Positions 35,692 to 44,506 of a stretch of DNA of 64,000 nucleotides are shown here, piece after piece. Under the pieces are notes generated by a model that saw only the letters and a list, made by a program, of their open reading frames with translations, did no database searches and was not told the origin of the DNA. The DNA is taken from contig NZ_JAIVKX010000005.1 of NCBI RefSeq assembly GCF_020524285.1, forward strand, positions 175,120 to 239,119, in the 5' to 3' direction. This DNA is from Alloyangia pacifica (GTDB taxonomy: Bacteria; Pseudomonadota; Alphaproteobacteria; Rhodobacterales; Rhodobacteraceae). The position numbers were made by a program, and so were the translations under genes. The first letter of the stretch is position 1. Each line of letters starts with the position of its first letter.

Positions 35692-36875
35692 GGCTCGGCA
35701 ACGGGCTGGGCACCCTGACCTACTGCCTCAACATCCATGCCACCGAAACCTGGGCCGACTGCGAAGCCGCCCTCAGCGGGCCGCTTCTGGCAGTGAAGGC
35801 GCAGCTCTGTCCCGACGGGCGTTTCGCCGTGGGGCTGCGGCTGTCCTCCAACGCGCTCGACGAGCTGGATCAGGGCGATCGCCGAGCATGGCTGAAGTCC
35901 TTCCTGCGCGAGAACGACCTTGTGCCCGCTACGATGAACGGCTTCCCCTACGGCCCGTTCCACGGCGTGCGCGTCAAGGAGCAGGTCTACCAGCCCGACT
36001 GGCGCGACCCCGAGCGGCTGCGCTACACTAACCGGCTCACCGACCTCATGGCCGAGTTGTCGGAGCCCGGCGACTGGGTCAGCCTCAGCACCGTGCCGGG
36101 CACCTTCCGAACGCTGGCCGAGGGCGCCGAGCCTGCCATGGCCGAGCACTACCTGCAGGCGGCGGCGCATTGCGTGGCGGTCAAGGCGCGCAGCGGGGTC
36201 ACAGTGGCGCTGGCGATCGAGCCGGAGCCCTTCTGCTTCCTGGAGACCATCGCGGGCAGCGTCGCCTTCTTCGAGGAGTGGCTCTACAGTCCGACCGCCG
36301 TGGCGCGCTTCGCCGAGCTGACCGGGCTGGACGGCGCGGAGGCTGATGTGGCCCTGCGCGCGCACCTTGGCCTCTGTTACGACGTCTGCCACGCGGCGGT
36401 GGAATACGAGGACCCGGCGCAGAGCCTCGCCCTGCTGCAGGAAGCCGGCATTCCGATCCACAAGCTGCAGCTCAGCTCGGCGCTTCGCGCACGGGTCACC
36501 CCCGAGGTGCGTGCCGCGCTCGCGGCCTACGTCGAGCCCACCTACCTGCACCAGGTGCTCGCCCGCCGCGGCGAGGGCCCGATCACCGCCTGTTCCGACC
36601 TGCCCGAGGCGCTGGCCCGTGGCGCCGAGGCGGACGGCGAGGAATGGCGGGTGCATTTCCATGTGCCGGTCTTCCTCGGCTCGCTCGGGCTCTTCGACAG
36701 CACGCAGGACTTTCTCAAGGACATCCTCGACCTGCACCGGGCCGAGCCGATCTCACCGCATCTCGAAGTGGAGACCTATACATGGGACGTGCTGCCCCAA
36801 GAGCTGCGAACCTCGAGCGTGGACAAGGCGATCACGCGCGAACTGACCTGGGTGCTCGACCGGCTGGGGCAATGA
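35688..36875 (+). CDS. eboE: Metabolite traffic protein EboE
   Basis: This 395-residue protein has a xylose-isomerase-like TIM-barrel pattern (for example VALAIEPEPFCFLE, LGLCYDVCHAAVEY and FHVPVFLG) with acidic and histidine residues at strand ends, suited to a metal site. Together with its position between eboD and the UbiA-type eboC it matches EboE. Its reaction is not known; in cyanobacteria the ebo genes are needed for a scytonemin precursor to reach the periplasm. It is coupled to both neighbours by 4-base ATGA overlaps. Confidence 0.9.
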   Translation: MRLGNGLGTLTYCLNIHATETWADCEAALSGPLLAVKAQLCPDGRFAVGLRLSSNALDELDQGDRRAWLKSFLRENDLVPATMNGFPYGPFHGVRVKEQVYQPDWRDPERLRYTNRLTDLMAELSEPGDWVSLSTVPGTFRTLAEGAEPAMAEHYLQAAAHCVAVKARSGVTVALAIEPEPFCFLETIAGSVAFFEEWLYSPTAVARFAELTGLDGAEADVALRAHLGLCYDVCHAAVEYEDPAQSLALLQEAGIPIHKLQLSSALRARVTPEVRAALAAYVEPTYLHQVLARRGEGPITACSDLPEALARGAEADGEEWRVHFHVPVFLGSLGLFDSTQDFLKDILDLHRAEPISPHLEVETYTWDVLPQELRTSSVDKAITRELTWVLDRLGQ

Positions 36876-37729
36876 TCGGCACGGCGCTCAAGCTGGGGCG
36901 CGTGTCGAACCTGCCGACGGTCTGGACCAATGCCATGGCGGGGGCGCTGCTGGCGCTCTCCGCCGCGGCCGGTTCGGCGCTCGTGCCCATCCTGCTGAGC
37001 GCGCTGGCGCTGACGCTCTTCTACGTGGGGGGCATGTGGCTCAACGACGCCTTCGACGCCGAGATCGACCGCGCGCAGAAGGCGGACCGGCCGATCCCGA
37101 TGGGAGAGATCTCGCAGGGCGCGGTGTTCCTCGGCGGCTTCGCCATGCTCGGGCTCGGCCTGCTGCTGACGCTGCCGCTTGGCGGGCTGGCGCTGATCTC
37201 GGCGTTGCTGCTCACCCTCAGCATCTTCCTCTACGACTGGCTGCACAAGCGCACCGCGCTGGCGCCTGTCATCATGGGGGTGACGCGGTTCTTCTGCTAC
37301 GCGCTGGCCGCCCTCGCCGCCACCGGCGCCTTTCCGGGCGTGGCGCTCTGGGGGGCGCTGGGGCTGATGGCCTATGTGGTCGGGCTCACCTATGCCGCCA
37401 AGCAGGAGGCCTATGATCGGCTGGGCCGGGCGTGGCCGCTGGCGGTGATGGGGTTTCCCGCCGTGCTGGTGCTGGTGCTGGGTTGGGGCAACCCGCTGGC
37501 GCTGCTGATCGCGCTGGGGTTCCTCGTGGCCACCGGGATGGCCCTGCGATACCTCTTCCGCCGGGCGAAGGGCGACGTGCCGAAGGCCGTCACCCTGTTG
37601 ATCGCCTCCATCTCTCTCTATGACGCGGCGCTGATCGCCGGGGTTCACGGGGGCTGGCTCCCGGCGCTCCTGGCGGTCGCCGGGTTTGCCCTCACGCGCG
37701 TGCTGCAGCGCCGGATTGCGGGGACCTAG
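36872..37729 (+). CDS. eboC: UbiA-family prenyltransferase EboC
   Basis: This 285-residue membrane protein has about eight spans and the first aspartate-rich UbiA motif NDAFDAEID (N58, D59, D62, D66) followed by KADRPIPMGEIS, the usual UbiA loop. The second motif is weaker (YAAKQEAYDRLGR). UbiA enzymes attach a prenyl chain to an aromatic or polar acceptor in the membrane. In this cluster the acceptor would be the unknown ebo metabolite. The start overlaps the eboE stop; the stop TAG shares the palindrome CTAG (37726-37729) with the stop of the convergent eboF. Confidence 0.9.
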   Translation: MIGTALKLGRVSNLPTVWTNAMAGALLALSAAAGSALVPILLSALALTLFYVGGMWLNDAFDAEIDRAQKADRPIPMGEISQGAVFLGGFAMLGLGLLLTLPLGGLALISALLLTLSIFLYDWLHKRTALAPVIMGVTRFFCYALAALAATGAFPGVALWGALGLMAYVVGLTYAAKQEAYDRLGRAWPLAVMGFPAVLVLVLGWGNPLALLIALGFLVATGMALRYLFRRAKGDVPKAVTLLIASISLYDAALIAGVHGGWLPALLAVAGFALTRVLQRRIAGT

Positions 37730-39111
37730 TCGAAGACATGGCTCAGCGTCAGCGCCTTGAAGTCGACCGCCCGCACCGGGCCCTCCGGCAGCAATCCTGC
37801 CTCGGAGGAGATCACCAGCGGACCGTCGCCGGGATCGTCGGTGAGCCGTCCGTGGCTGCCCTTCACGAGGTCGGTCCGCGAGGGAGAGATCACGTCGAGC
37901 ATCTGCCGGAAGCCCAGCTTGCGCTTCGCCAGCTTCCAGCCCGCCGCCAGCTTGGGAAAGCGCAGCGCGGGGTCGAGGAACAGCTCCACCGGGTCGTAGC
38001 CGGGTTTGCGGTGGATATCGACGGTGGGGGCGAAATCGGGTGCCTTGTCGTCGTCGAGCCAGTAGTAGTAGCTGAACCAGCGGTCGGGCTTGCTGATCGC
38101 CACCAGCTCGCCCGAGCGCGGATGGTCGAGGCCGTTGGCGCGCTTGCCGTCCTCGTCCCAGACCGCCTCGACCCCGTCGAGCCCCTCGACCAGCGCCTTG
38201 ACCTCGGCAAGCCGCGACAGGTCGTTGACGTAGATATGCGCGAGCTGGTGGTCGGACATGGCAAAGGCCGCCGAGGCACCCGCGTCGAGGATTTCGCGCC
38301 CGTGCTCCTCGGGGCGGACGGCGATCAGCCCGGCCTCGCGCAGCGCGCGGTTGATATGGATGGCGTCACTGACCGGGGTGATGCCGTATTCCGAGACCAC
38401 CAGCACCCGGCGTCCCTCGGCATCGGCGGCGGCGACCAGCTTGCCAACGAGCGCGTCGATGTCGCGCAGCGATTGCTGCACCTCGGGGTGCTCGAGATCG
38501 GGGCCGAACTTCTGCAGGTCGTAGTCGAGATGCGGCAGGTAGGTGAGGGTCAGCGTCGGCTGGCGCGTCTCCATCACGTGCAGCGTCGCATCGGCGATCC
38601 AGGCCGAGGAGGTGATGCTCGCCGTCGGCCCCCAGAAGGTGAAGAGCGGAAAGCGCCCCAGCTTGGCATCGAGCTCGTCGTGCAGCTCGGGCGGATGCGC
38701 ATAGTGGTCGGGGATCTTACGCCCGTCCGCGGGATACATCGGCCGCGGCGTCGCCGAGTAGTCGGCGGTCGCGTACATGTTGTACCACCAGAACATCTTG
38801 GCGCAGGTGAACGACGCATCGCGCGCCTTGCCGGCGTCCCAGATCTTCTCGCCCTCCAGCAGCGAATTCGGCTGGCGCCAGAGCAATACCTCCTTGAGAT
38901 CGCGGAAGTACCAGCCATTGGCCACGGCGCCGTGCCCCGAGGGCGGCAGGCCGGTCGCCAGCGTGGCCTGCACGGTGCAGGTGACCGCTGGGGTCACCGT
39001 CTCCAGCGGGCGCAGGCCACCGCGGGCGGCGAGGGCGGCGATGTTGGGGGTAAAGGGGCCGACAAGCTTCGGTGTCAGGCCGACGACAAGAATAACGAGA
39101 GTCGGTGTCAT
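37726..39111 (-). CDS. eboF: Alkaline-phosphatase-fold hydrolase EboF
   Basis: This 461-residue protein is a type I phosphodiesterase/nucleotide pyrophosphatase relative. The N-terminal VILVVGLTPKLVG and the nucleophile region TPAVTCTVQATLATG (threonine in place of serine, as in the family) are present. YLPHLDYDLQ and the late HRKPGYDPVELF supply metal ligands. It is on the opposite strand to the other ebo genes, its start lies 97 bases from eboA and its stop interlocks with that of eboC. No signal peptide is seen, so it appears cytosolic. Confidence 0.88.
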   Translation of the reverse strand: MTPTLVILVVGLTPKLVGPFTPNIAALAARGGLRPLETVTPAVTCTVQATLATGLPPSGHGAVANGWYFRDLKEVLLWRQPNSLLEGEKIWDAGKARDASFTCAKMFWWYNMYATADYSATPRPMYPADGRKIPDHYAHPPELHDELDAKLGRFPLFTFWGPTASITSSAWIADATLHVMETRQPTLTLTYLPHLDYDLQKFGPDLEHPEVQQSLRDIDALVGKLVAAADAEGRRVLVVSEYGITPVSDAIHINRALREAGLIAVRPEEHGREILDAGASAAFAMSDHQLAHIYVNDLSRLAEVKALVEGLDGVEAVWDEDGKRANGLDHPRSGELVAISKPDRWFSYYYWLDDDKAPDFAPTVDIHRKPGYDPVELFLDPALRFPKLAAGWKLAKRKLGFRQMLDVISPSRTDLVKGSHGRLTDDPGDGPLVISSEAGLLPEGPVRAVDFKALTLSHVFD

Positions 39112-39208
39112 GAGATCAAAAAATATCCAGCAACAAAATACTTGCCGACTATGACGCGCGTCCCCTCCGCCCGTCCAGTGTTTCATTGACCACTTGGGAG
39201 AGAGTTTG

Positions 39209-39952
39209 ATGACCAGTCCGAAAGACCTTTTGCAGCAATGGATAGGGGAGCGTGCGGGGGCCGAGAGGCCCTGGCTCGAGAACCAGCTCGCGATCCTCGC
39301 CGCCCCCGCGGCGACCGAGCGCGACCTGCACCTCTTCCTCGGTTTCGCGCCGCGGCGGCTCGGCAAGGCCGACCTTGCCCTCAGCCCCGAAGCGTTGGCC
39401 GCGGCAGAGGCCGCGCGCCCGGGCTGGCAGCCGGGAGACTGGAGCATCGACGGCGCCGCGCGGGTTCTGGGGCTGCTCACCTTCAGCGGTGACCGCCCCT
39501 TTGCCGAGACTTTCAAGGACCTGCGCCGCACCTCGGACGCCGCCGAGATGATCGCGCTCTACCGCGGCCTCCCGCTCTATCCCGAGCCCGAGAGCCTGCA
39601 TTTCGAGGTGGGCGAAGGGCTGCGTTCCAACCTCAAGCCGGTGTTCGAGGCCATCGCCCACAACAACCCCTATCCGCGGGACCATTTCGACGAGCATCGC
39701 TGGAACCACATGATCCTCAAGGCGCTGTTCATCGGCGCGGCTCTGGGGCCGATCACCGGCCTACAGGACCGCGCCAATCCCGAGCTGGCCCGCATCCTCG
39801 TGCAATACGCGCGCGAACGCTGGGCCGCCGGGCGGCCGGTAATGGAGGAACTCTGGCCGCTGGTCGGCCCGTTTGCGGAAACCCCGGAAATCCGGACCCA
39901 GCTCGATCGGGCGCGGGCCGAAGGACGTGTTATCGAGGAGTTTGTGTCATGA
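39209..39952 (+). CDS. eboA: EboA-domain protein
   Basis: This 247-residue, mainly helical protein contains the EboA family segment around ALYRGLPLYPEPESLHFEVGE and the conserved HNNPYPRDHFDEHRWNHMILKALF-type stretch, rich in histidine and acidic residues. Its biochemical role is unknown; it is a constant member of ebo clusters. The start at 39209 has GGGAGAG upstream and is preferred over an in-frame TTG at 39194. It overlaps eboB by 4 bases and is divergent from eboF. Confidence 0.88.
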   Translation: MTSPKDLLQQWIGERAGAERPWLENQLAILAAPAATERDLHLFLGFAPRRLGKADLALSPEALAAAEAARPGWQPGDWSIDGAARVLGLLTFSGDRPFAETFKDLRRTSDAAEMIALYRGLPLYPEPESLHFEVGEGLRSNLKPVFEAIAHNNPYPRDHFDEHRWNHMILKALFIGAALGPITGLQDRANPELARILVQYARERWAAGRPVMEELWPLVGPFAETPEIRTQLDRARAEGRVIEEFVS

Positions 39953-40872
39953 TGCTGATTGATCCCCACGCGCATATGATCTCGCGCACCACCGACGATT
40001 ACGAGGCCATGGCCGCCGCCGGCGTGGTGGCGCTGATCGAGCCCGCCTTCTGGCTTGGCCAGCCGCGCACCTTCGTGGGCACCTACGTCGATTACCTGTC
40101 GACCATCGTCGGCTGGGAGCGCTTCCGTGCCGGGCAGTTCGGCATCCGCCACTATTGCACCATCGGGCTGAACTCGAAGGAGGCCAACAACGAGGAACTG
40201 GCCGAGGGCGTGATGGAATGGCTGCCGCGTTTCGCCCTCAAGGAAGGCGTCGTGGCTATCGGCGAGATCGGCTATGACGAGCAGACCGCGCTCGAGGACA
40301 AATACTTCCGGCTGCAGCTGACGCTGGCGAAGGAGCTCGGCCTGCCGGTGATGGTCCACACGCCGCACCGCGACAAGAAGCAGGGCACCAGCCGGTCGAT
40401 GGACGTCTGCGAGGAAATGGGGCTCGACCCGTCGATGGTGATCATCGACCACAACAACGAGGAGACCGTCGGCGAGGTGCTGCAGCGCGGCTACTGGGCG
40501 GGCTTCTCGATCTACCCCTCGACCAAGATGGGCAACGCGCGGATGGTCGAGTTGCTCAAGCAATACGGCTCCGAGCGCATCATCGTCGACAGCGCCTGCG
40601 ACTGGGGCATTTCCGATTGCCTGGGGGTCGCCAAGACCGCGCAGCTGGCGCTGCAGAGCGGTGTTCCCGAAAGCACCGTGCGCGCGGTCTGCTACGGCAA
40701 CGCGCTCGCGGCCTACGGCCAGAGCGGGCAGATGAAGGAGAGCGACTGGCTCGAGCCCCCGGCGATCGACCAGCGCACGCTCTACGAGGGCAACTCGATC
40801 CTGCGCGGCGGCCGCGATCCGGTCATCGAGGAGCCGGGCACGCAGCGCCGCAAGGGGCTGACCATCGAATGA
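39949..40872 (+). CDS. eboB: TatD-family metal hydrolase EboB
   Basis: This 307-residue amidohydrolase-fold protein starts MMLIDPHAHM, with the metal pair H7/H9, and has the glutamate of AIGEIGYDEQ and histidines in MVHTPHRDK and MVIIDHNNEE. The late aspartate motif IIVDSACDWG is also present, so the full TatD-type metal site looks intact. It is the TatD-like member of the ebo cluster and the last gene of the block, coupled to eboA. A large hairpin follows 5 bases after the stop. Confidence 0.9.
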   Translation: MMLIDPHAHMISRTTDDYEAMAAAGVVALIEPAFWLGQPRTFVGTYVDYLSTIVGWERFRAGQFGIRHYCTIGLNSKEANNEELAEGVMEWLPRFALKEGVVAIGEIGYDEQTALEDKYFRLQLTLAKELGLPVMVHTPHRDKKQGTSRSMDVCEEMGLDPSMVIIDHNNEETVGEVLQRGYWAGFSIYPSTKMGNARMVELLKQYGSERIIVDSACDWGISDCLGVAKTAQLALQSGVPESTVRAVCYGNALAAYGQSGQMKESDWLEPPAIDQRTLYEGNSILRGGRDPVIEEPGTQRRKGLTIE

Positions 40873-40876
40873 GCGC

Positions 40877-40915
40877 GCGGCCGTTCCCCGGGGCTCTGAC
40901 CCGGGGACCGGCCGC
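40877..40915 (+). terminator. Large GC hairpin after eboB
   Basis: GCGGCCGTTCCCCGGG (40877-40892) pairs with CCCGGGGACCGGCCGC (40900-40915) with a single mismatch and a 7-base loop. There is no T-tract, so it is a terminator or 3'-end-protecting structure. It closes the ebo cluster. Confidence 0.6.
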
Positions 40916-41018
40916 ACCAGGATGCCAGCAGGAAGACGTCTGCGTCGTCGTTTGCCTCTATGCCGCGAGGATTCCCCTGTTCCGCGCGGCAGCCCGCTGC
41001 CGCGTCCGTCAGTAATAC

Positions 41019-41179
41019 GCCTTGGCGCCATGAGGCAGCCAAGGCGGAAGCTGATCAAATATGACGCGACGCCACCACTCACGGAGACTCATCACACGAA
41101 CTACTCGCCAACTGACGCCACGTAGTCCGCGTAGCACGGCGCGCCACTGGCTCCAAGAGATTATCAATTCGATAATCTC
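41019..41179. promoter_or_regulatory. Two palindromes upstream of the winged-helix gene
   Basis: In the 324-base gap before 41240 there are two perfect 9-bp inverted repeats. One is CGCCTTGGC / GCCAAGGCG at 41019-41047, the other GAGATTATC-aattc-GATAATCTC at 41157-41179. The second is AT-rich, sits 60-83 bases before the start codon and looks like an operator, most simply for the regulator encoded downstream. No gene is visible in the gap. Confidence 0.5.
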
Positions 41180-41239
41180 GCGAAAGCCGAACCGTGACAT
41201 TTCTTGACGGAAGGGCTCGGGTGTAGGAAGACTGCTCGA

Positions 41240-41557
41240 ATGGACAAGCTCAGCTCAATTCTCCACCTGCGCGAGATGCTTCGGCAGCTCGAACGCGATG
41301 TCGGCCTCGAAGACCTCAGCCGCTTCGAGCGCGATGTGCTGCTCGCGGCGCACGGGCTGTGCCAGCGTCCGGGCGAGATGATCAGTTCCGAGCAGATCCG
41401 GGAGCATGCCCTGGTGCGCCCTGCGGCGCAGGCGACCTTCTACCGGGCGCTGCGGACGCTGCTCGCGCGTGGGCTGCTCGAGCGGGCCGGCGAGTCGAAG
41501 GCCAAGACCTATGTTGTGCGCAGCGATCTGATCGGCGCACCGCTGCCGCTGCACTGA
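41240..41557 (+). CDS. Small winged-helix transcriptional regulator
   Basis: This 105-residue protein has a winged-helix pattern: a helical N-terminus (MDKLSSILHLREMLRQLE), a helix-turn-helix with HALVRPAAQATFYRALRTLLARGLLERAG, and a wing strand (KTYVVRSDL). It resembles MarR/LexA-type regulators. AGGAAG lies upstream of the ATG at 41240. A palindrome 60 bases upstream may be its own operator. Whether it controls ebo genes or the next membrane gene is unknown. Confidence 0.7.
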   Translation: MDKLSSILHLREMLRQLERDVGLEDLSRFERDVLLAAHGLCQRPGEMISSEQIREHALVRPAAQATFYRALRTLLARGLLERAGESKAKTYVVRSDLIGAPLPLH

Positions 41558-41648
41558 GACGGGCGACGCAGACCGAGATGCCTGCATCAAGTCTTTCGAC
41601 CTCCCACGCGCCTGAGCTCCCGCGCATGCCGATCCGCGAGGCGCGACC

Positions 41649-42218
41649 TTGAGCTTGGTGGTCAATTTCGCGGTCGTGGCCCTGGCCTACATCCTGGCGC
41701 ACGGCCTGACGGCGCATCTGGTCACGCCGCTGCAGTCGCGCCTGCTGCCGGATGTCACCGCCTTCGCCAGCCTGGTCTACCTGCCGCACGGGGTGCGCGT
41801 GCTGTCGACCTGGCTGATCGGGCGGGTCGCCTTCTTTCCGCTCTGCCTGGGGGCATTCCTGTCCGAGGTGCTGTTCACGCCGGCCGAGGTCAGCGTGGCC
41901 ACGGACCCGGTTATCCTTGTCTCCATCATGGTCGGGGCGGCTTCTGCGCTGCTGGCCTTCGAGGCGATGCGCGTGGCCGGGCGGCGGCTCTACGCCACGG
42001 AGCACAGATGCCTGCACTGGAAATGGCTCCTGCTGGTCGGCGCGCTGGCCTCGGTGATCAACTCGCTGGGGCAGTCGCTGGTCTTCTCCGGTGAGGTGCT
42101 GCCCGATCACTCGGTGGCGGTGCTCGCGGCCTATGCAGTGGGCGATCTCTTCGGCCTCGTGGTCACCACCCTCGTGTTGATGCTGGTCTTTCGCTGGATC
42201 AGGGTCTTCTCGGCCTGA
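41649..42218 (+). CDS. Hypothetical multi-span membrane protein
   Basis: This 189-residue protein has five to six hydrophobic spans and the segment YLPHGVRVLSTWLIG, which resembles the start of MASE1-like sensory membrane domains. The start used is TTG at 41649, because no better ATG lies close; a downstream GTG is possible. It follows the winged-helix regulator on the same strand after 91 bases. Its function is not recognised. Confidence 0.6.
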   Translation: MSLVVNFAVVALAYILAHGLTAHLVTPLQSRLLPDVTAFASLVYLPHGVRVLSTWLIGRVAFFPLCLGAFLSEVLFTPAEVSVATDPVILVSIMVGAASALLAFEAMRVAGRRLYATEHRCLHWKWLLLVGALASVINSLGQSLVFSGEVLPDHSVAVLAAYAVGDLFGLVVTTLVLMLVFRWIRVFSA

Positions 42219-42253
42219 GACGGGTTTCCCGCGCAGGCCGTCTCGCGGCGAGC

Positions 42254-43150
42254 TCAGGCCAGACCCGCCACCGTGCGCGAGACCAGATCGCGCACCCATT
42301 GCAGCACGGCAGAGCGATGCGTGCGGGCGCTCCAGACCATCTTGACCTCGATCGGCGCAGCAATCGGGCATCCGGTGATCGCAAGCGCCGGATCCTGGAG
42401 GAGCGCCAGGCGCCGCGGGATCGTGGCCACGAGGCGCGACCCGGCCACCAGCCGGTCGATGCCCGCCGGGCTCGGCACACGCAGCGCCACCTGCAGCCGG
42501 TGCCCTGCACTTTCGATCTCCTGCACGTAGGGAGAGACCCAGAGGCCCCCGTAGGTGATGAAGATGTGCTCGAAGCCGAGGTAGGTCGGCAGGTCCGGGC
42601 TGCTGCCCGCCGACGGATGCGCGCCGTCCATCAGGCAGGCATAGCTGTCGGTCAGCAGCATCCGCTCGTAAAGGGACACGTCCTGCCGGCGATAGGGGCC
42701 GATGAGCAGGTCGGCCTCGCCGTCGAGCAGACGCTGGTGGCCGCGGCCGGAGGCGTCGACCACTTCGAGCTGCAGGTTCGGTGCCTCCCGCCGCAAAGTG
42801 GCGACGAGCGCCGGGATCATGATGCTGCGCTCGTAGTAGTTGCAGGCGATGGTGATCCGGTCGGTGGCGGTGGCCGGATCGAACTCCGGCCGGGCCCGGA
42901 TCGCCTCGAAGCCGGCCATGAGATCGAGCGCATAGGCCACCATCTCCTCGCAGCGCGCGGTCGGCAGCGTCTGGCCGGATTCGCGCACGAAGAGCGGGTC
43001 GTCGAAGACCCTGCGTAGCTTCTCGATCGCGTAGCTGACCATCGACTGGCTGACCCCCAGTTCCTCGGCCGCGCGGCTGAACGAGCGCTCGCGGTGCACC
43101 ACGCTGAGGATGTGAAAACTGCGGAAATCCAGCTGCTGCGGGTCGATCAT
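42254..43150 (-). CDS. LysR-family regulator divergent from the P450 operon
   Basis: This 298-residue protein has an N-terminal LysR helix-turn-helix (SFSRAAEELGVSQSMVSYAIEKLR, about 24-47) and a C-terminal co-inducer domain of the NodD/PnbR-like group. The start at 43150 (MIDPQQLDF) is the usual beginning; an upstream in-frame ATG adds an unlikely basic segment. It is divergently transcribed from the P450 gene with 133 bases between, so it probably regulates that operon. The repeat ATCAAG-TGT-ATCAAG in this gap could be part of the site. Confidence 0.9.
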   Translation of the reverse strand: MIDPQQLDFRSFHILSVVHRERSFSRAAEELGVSQSMVSYAIEKLRRVFDDPLFVRESGQTLPTARCEEMVAYALDLMAGFEAIRARPEFDPATATDRITIACNYYERSIMIPALVATLRREAPNLQLEVVDASGRGHQRLLDGEADLLIGPYRRQDVSLYERMLLTDSYACLMDGAHPSAGSSPDLPTYLGFEHIFITYGGLWVSPYVQEIESAGHRLQVALRVPSPAGIDRLVAGSRLVATIPRRLALLQDPALAITGCPIAAPIEVKMVWSARTHRSAVLQWVRDLVSRTVAGLA

Positions 43151-43283
43151 CGGGCCTCCTCGACCTCGCCTACCTAGGGCCATCTGAATTTTCGATCAAG
43201 TGTATCAAGCGGATCGGGTTGTGCGATGGAGGCCGATGTGGCCTCTTCGCCTGCAGCACGTTCTTTGGGAGGAGGCGTCGACA

Positions 43284-44459
43284 ATGCCACTGGCACCTGT
43301 TGATGAGACTGTTGCAATCGGGGATCTCGTCCGGGATCCCTATCCGATCTATCGCCGCATGCGGGCCGAGACCCCGGTGGTCCGGGTGCCTTCGGTCAAG
43401 CGCACGTTCCTGACCAAGGCCGCCCACACCAAGATGGTGAAGGACGACCCGGTGCTGTTCAGCTCGAACGACCCCACCACGCCGATGGAGCCGGCGTTTC
43501 GGGCGCACACGCTGATGCGCAAGGACGGCGAGGAGCACCGCCGCGAGCGCATGGCGATGCAGAAGGCCTTTACCCCCAAGGTCATTAAGACCAACTGGGC
43601 GCAGCTCTACCGCGACATCACCGACCGCTACCTCGACCGGCTGCCGCGCGGCGAGACGGTGGATCTCTACAGCGAGGTCTGCGCCCCGGTCTCGGCGCGC
43701 ATCCTGACCCATATCCTCGGCCTGGACGGGGCGAGCGACGCGGAGATGATGCGCTGGTCGCAGCAGCTGATCGACGGCGCGGGCAATTTTGGTTGGGATC
43801 CCAAGCTGTTCGAGATCACCGACAAGGCCAACGACGAGATGGACGTGCATATCGCCGCCTGCGCCGAGCGGCTCCGGGCGGAGCCCGACGACTCGGCGCT
43901 GTCGCTGATGGTGAATGCCGCAGACCCGATCCCGTGGAGCCAGATCGTCGCCAATATCAAGATCGCCATCGGCGGCGGCATCAACGAGCCGCGCGACGCC
44001 ATGGCGACCATCGTCTACGGGTTGCTGACCAACCCCGACCAACTCGCGGAAGTGCGCCGCCAGGAGGCCTGGGGCGCGGCCTTCGAGGAGGGGATTCGCT
44101 GGGTGGCGCCGATCCAGGCCTCGTCGCGGCTGGTCATGGAGGATACCCAGATCGGCGGCGTGGACATTCCCAAGGGCGACATCGTGATGAGCATCCAGGC
44201 CTCGTCGAACCGCGACGAGGACCTGTTCGAGGACGGCGAGGACTACCGTGTCTTCCGCGACAAGAACCCGCATCAGGCCTTCGGCACCGGTCCGCACCAT
44301 TGCGCGGGCGCGCATATCGCCCGGCGCACCGTGGGCGAGATCATGATGCCGGAGCTCTTCGAGCGCTTCCCGAACATGAGCCTGCCGGACCCCGAGGCGA
44401 TCGTCTGGCACGGCTTCGGGTTCCGCGGCCCGCTCAGCATGCCCGTCACGCTCAACTGA
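43284..44459 (+). CDS. Cytochrome P450 of a class I system
   Basis: This 391-residue soluble P450 has the K-helix E269-x2-R272 and the heme loop FGTGPHHCAG with the thiolate C340. The I-helix reads AIGGGINEPRD (228-238), so the conserved acid is E235 and the usual threonine is P236. GGAGGAGG lies 8 bases before the ATG. With the following ferredoxin and reductase it makes a complete monooxygenase system; the substrate is unknown. A LysR gene diverges upstream. Confidence 0.95.
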   Translation: MPLAPVDETVAIGDLVRDPYPIYRRMRAETPVVRVPSVKRTFLTKAAHTKMVKDDPVLFSSNDPTTPMEPAFRAHTLMRKDGEEHRRERMAMQKAFTPKVIKTNWAQLYRDITDRYLDRLPRGETVDLYSEVCAPVSARILTHILGLDGASDAEMMRWSQQLIDGAGNFGWDPKLFEITDKANDEMDVHIAACAERLRAEPDDSALSLMVNAADPIPWSQIVANIKIAIGGGINEPRDAMATIVYGLLTNPDQLAEVRRQEAWGAAFEEGIRWVAPIQASSRLVMEDTQIGGVDIPKGDIVMSIQASSNRDEDLFEDGEDYRVFRDKNPHQAFGTGPHHCAGAHIARRTVGEIMMPELFERFPNMSLPDPEAIVWHGFGFRGPLSMPVTLN

Positions 44460-44506
44460 GCGGCGGGCGCGGGACGATACAGCGACTTACCAAGGAGGAG
44501 GAAACC

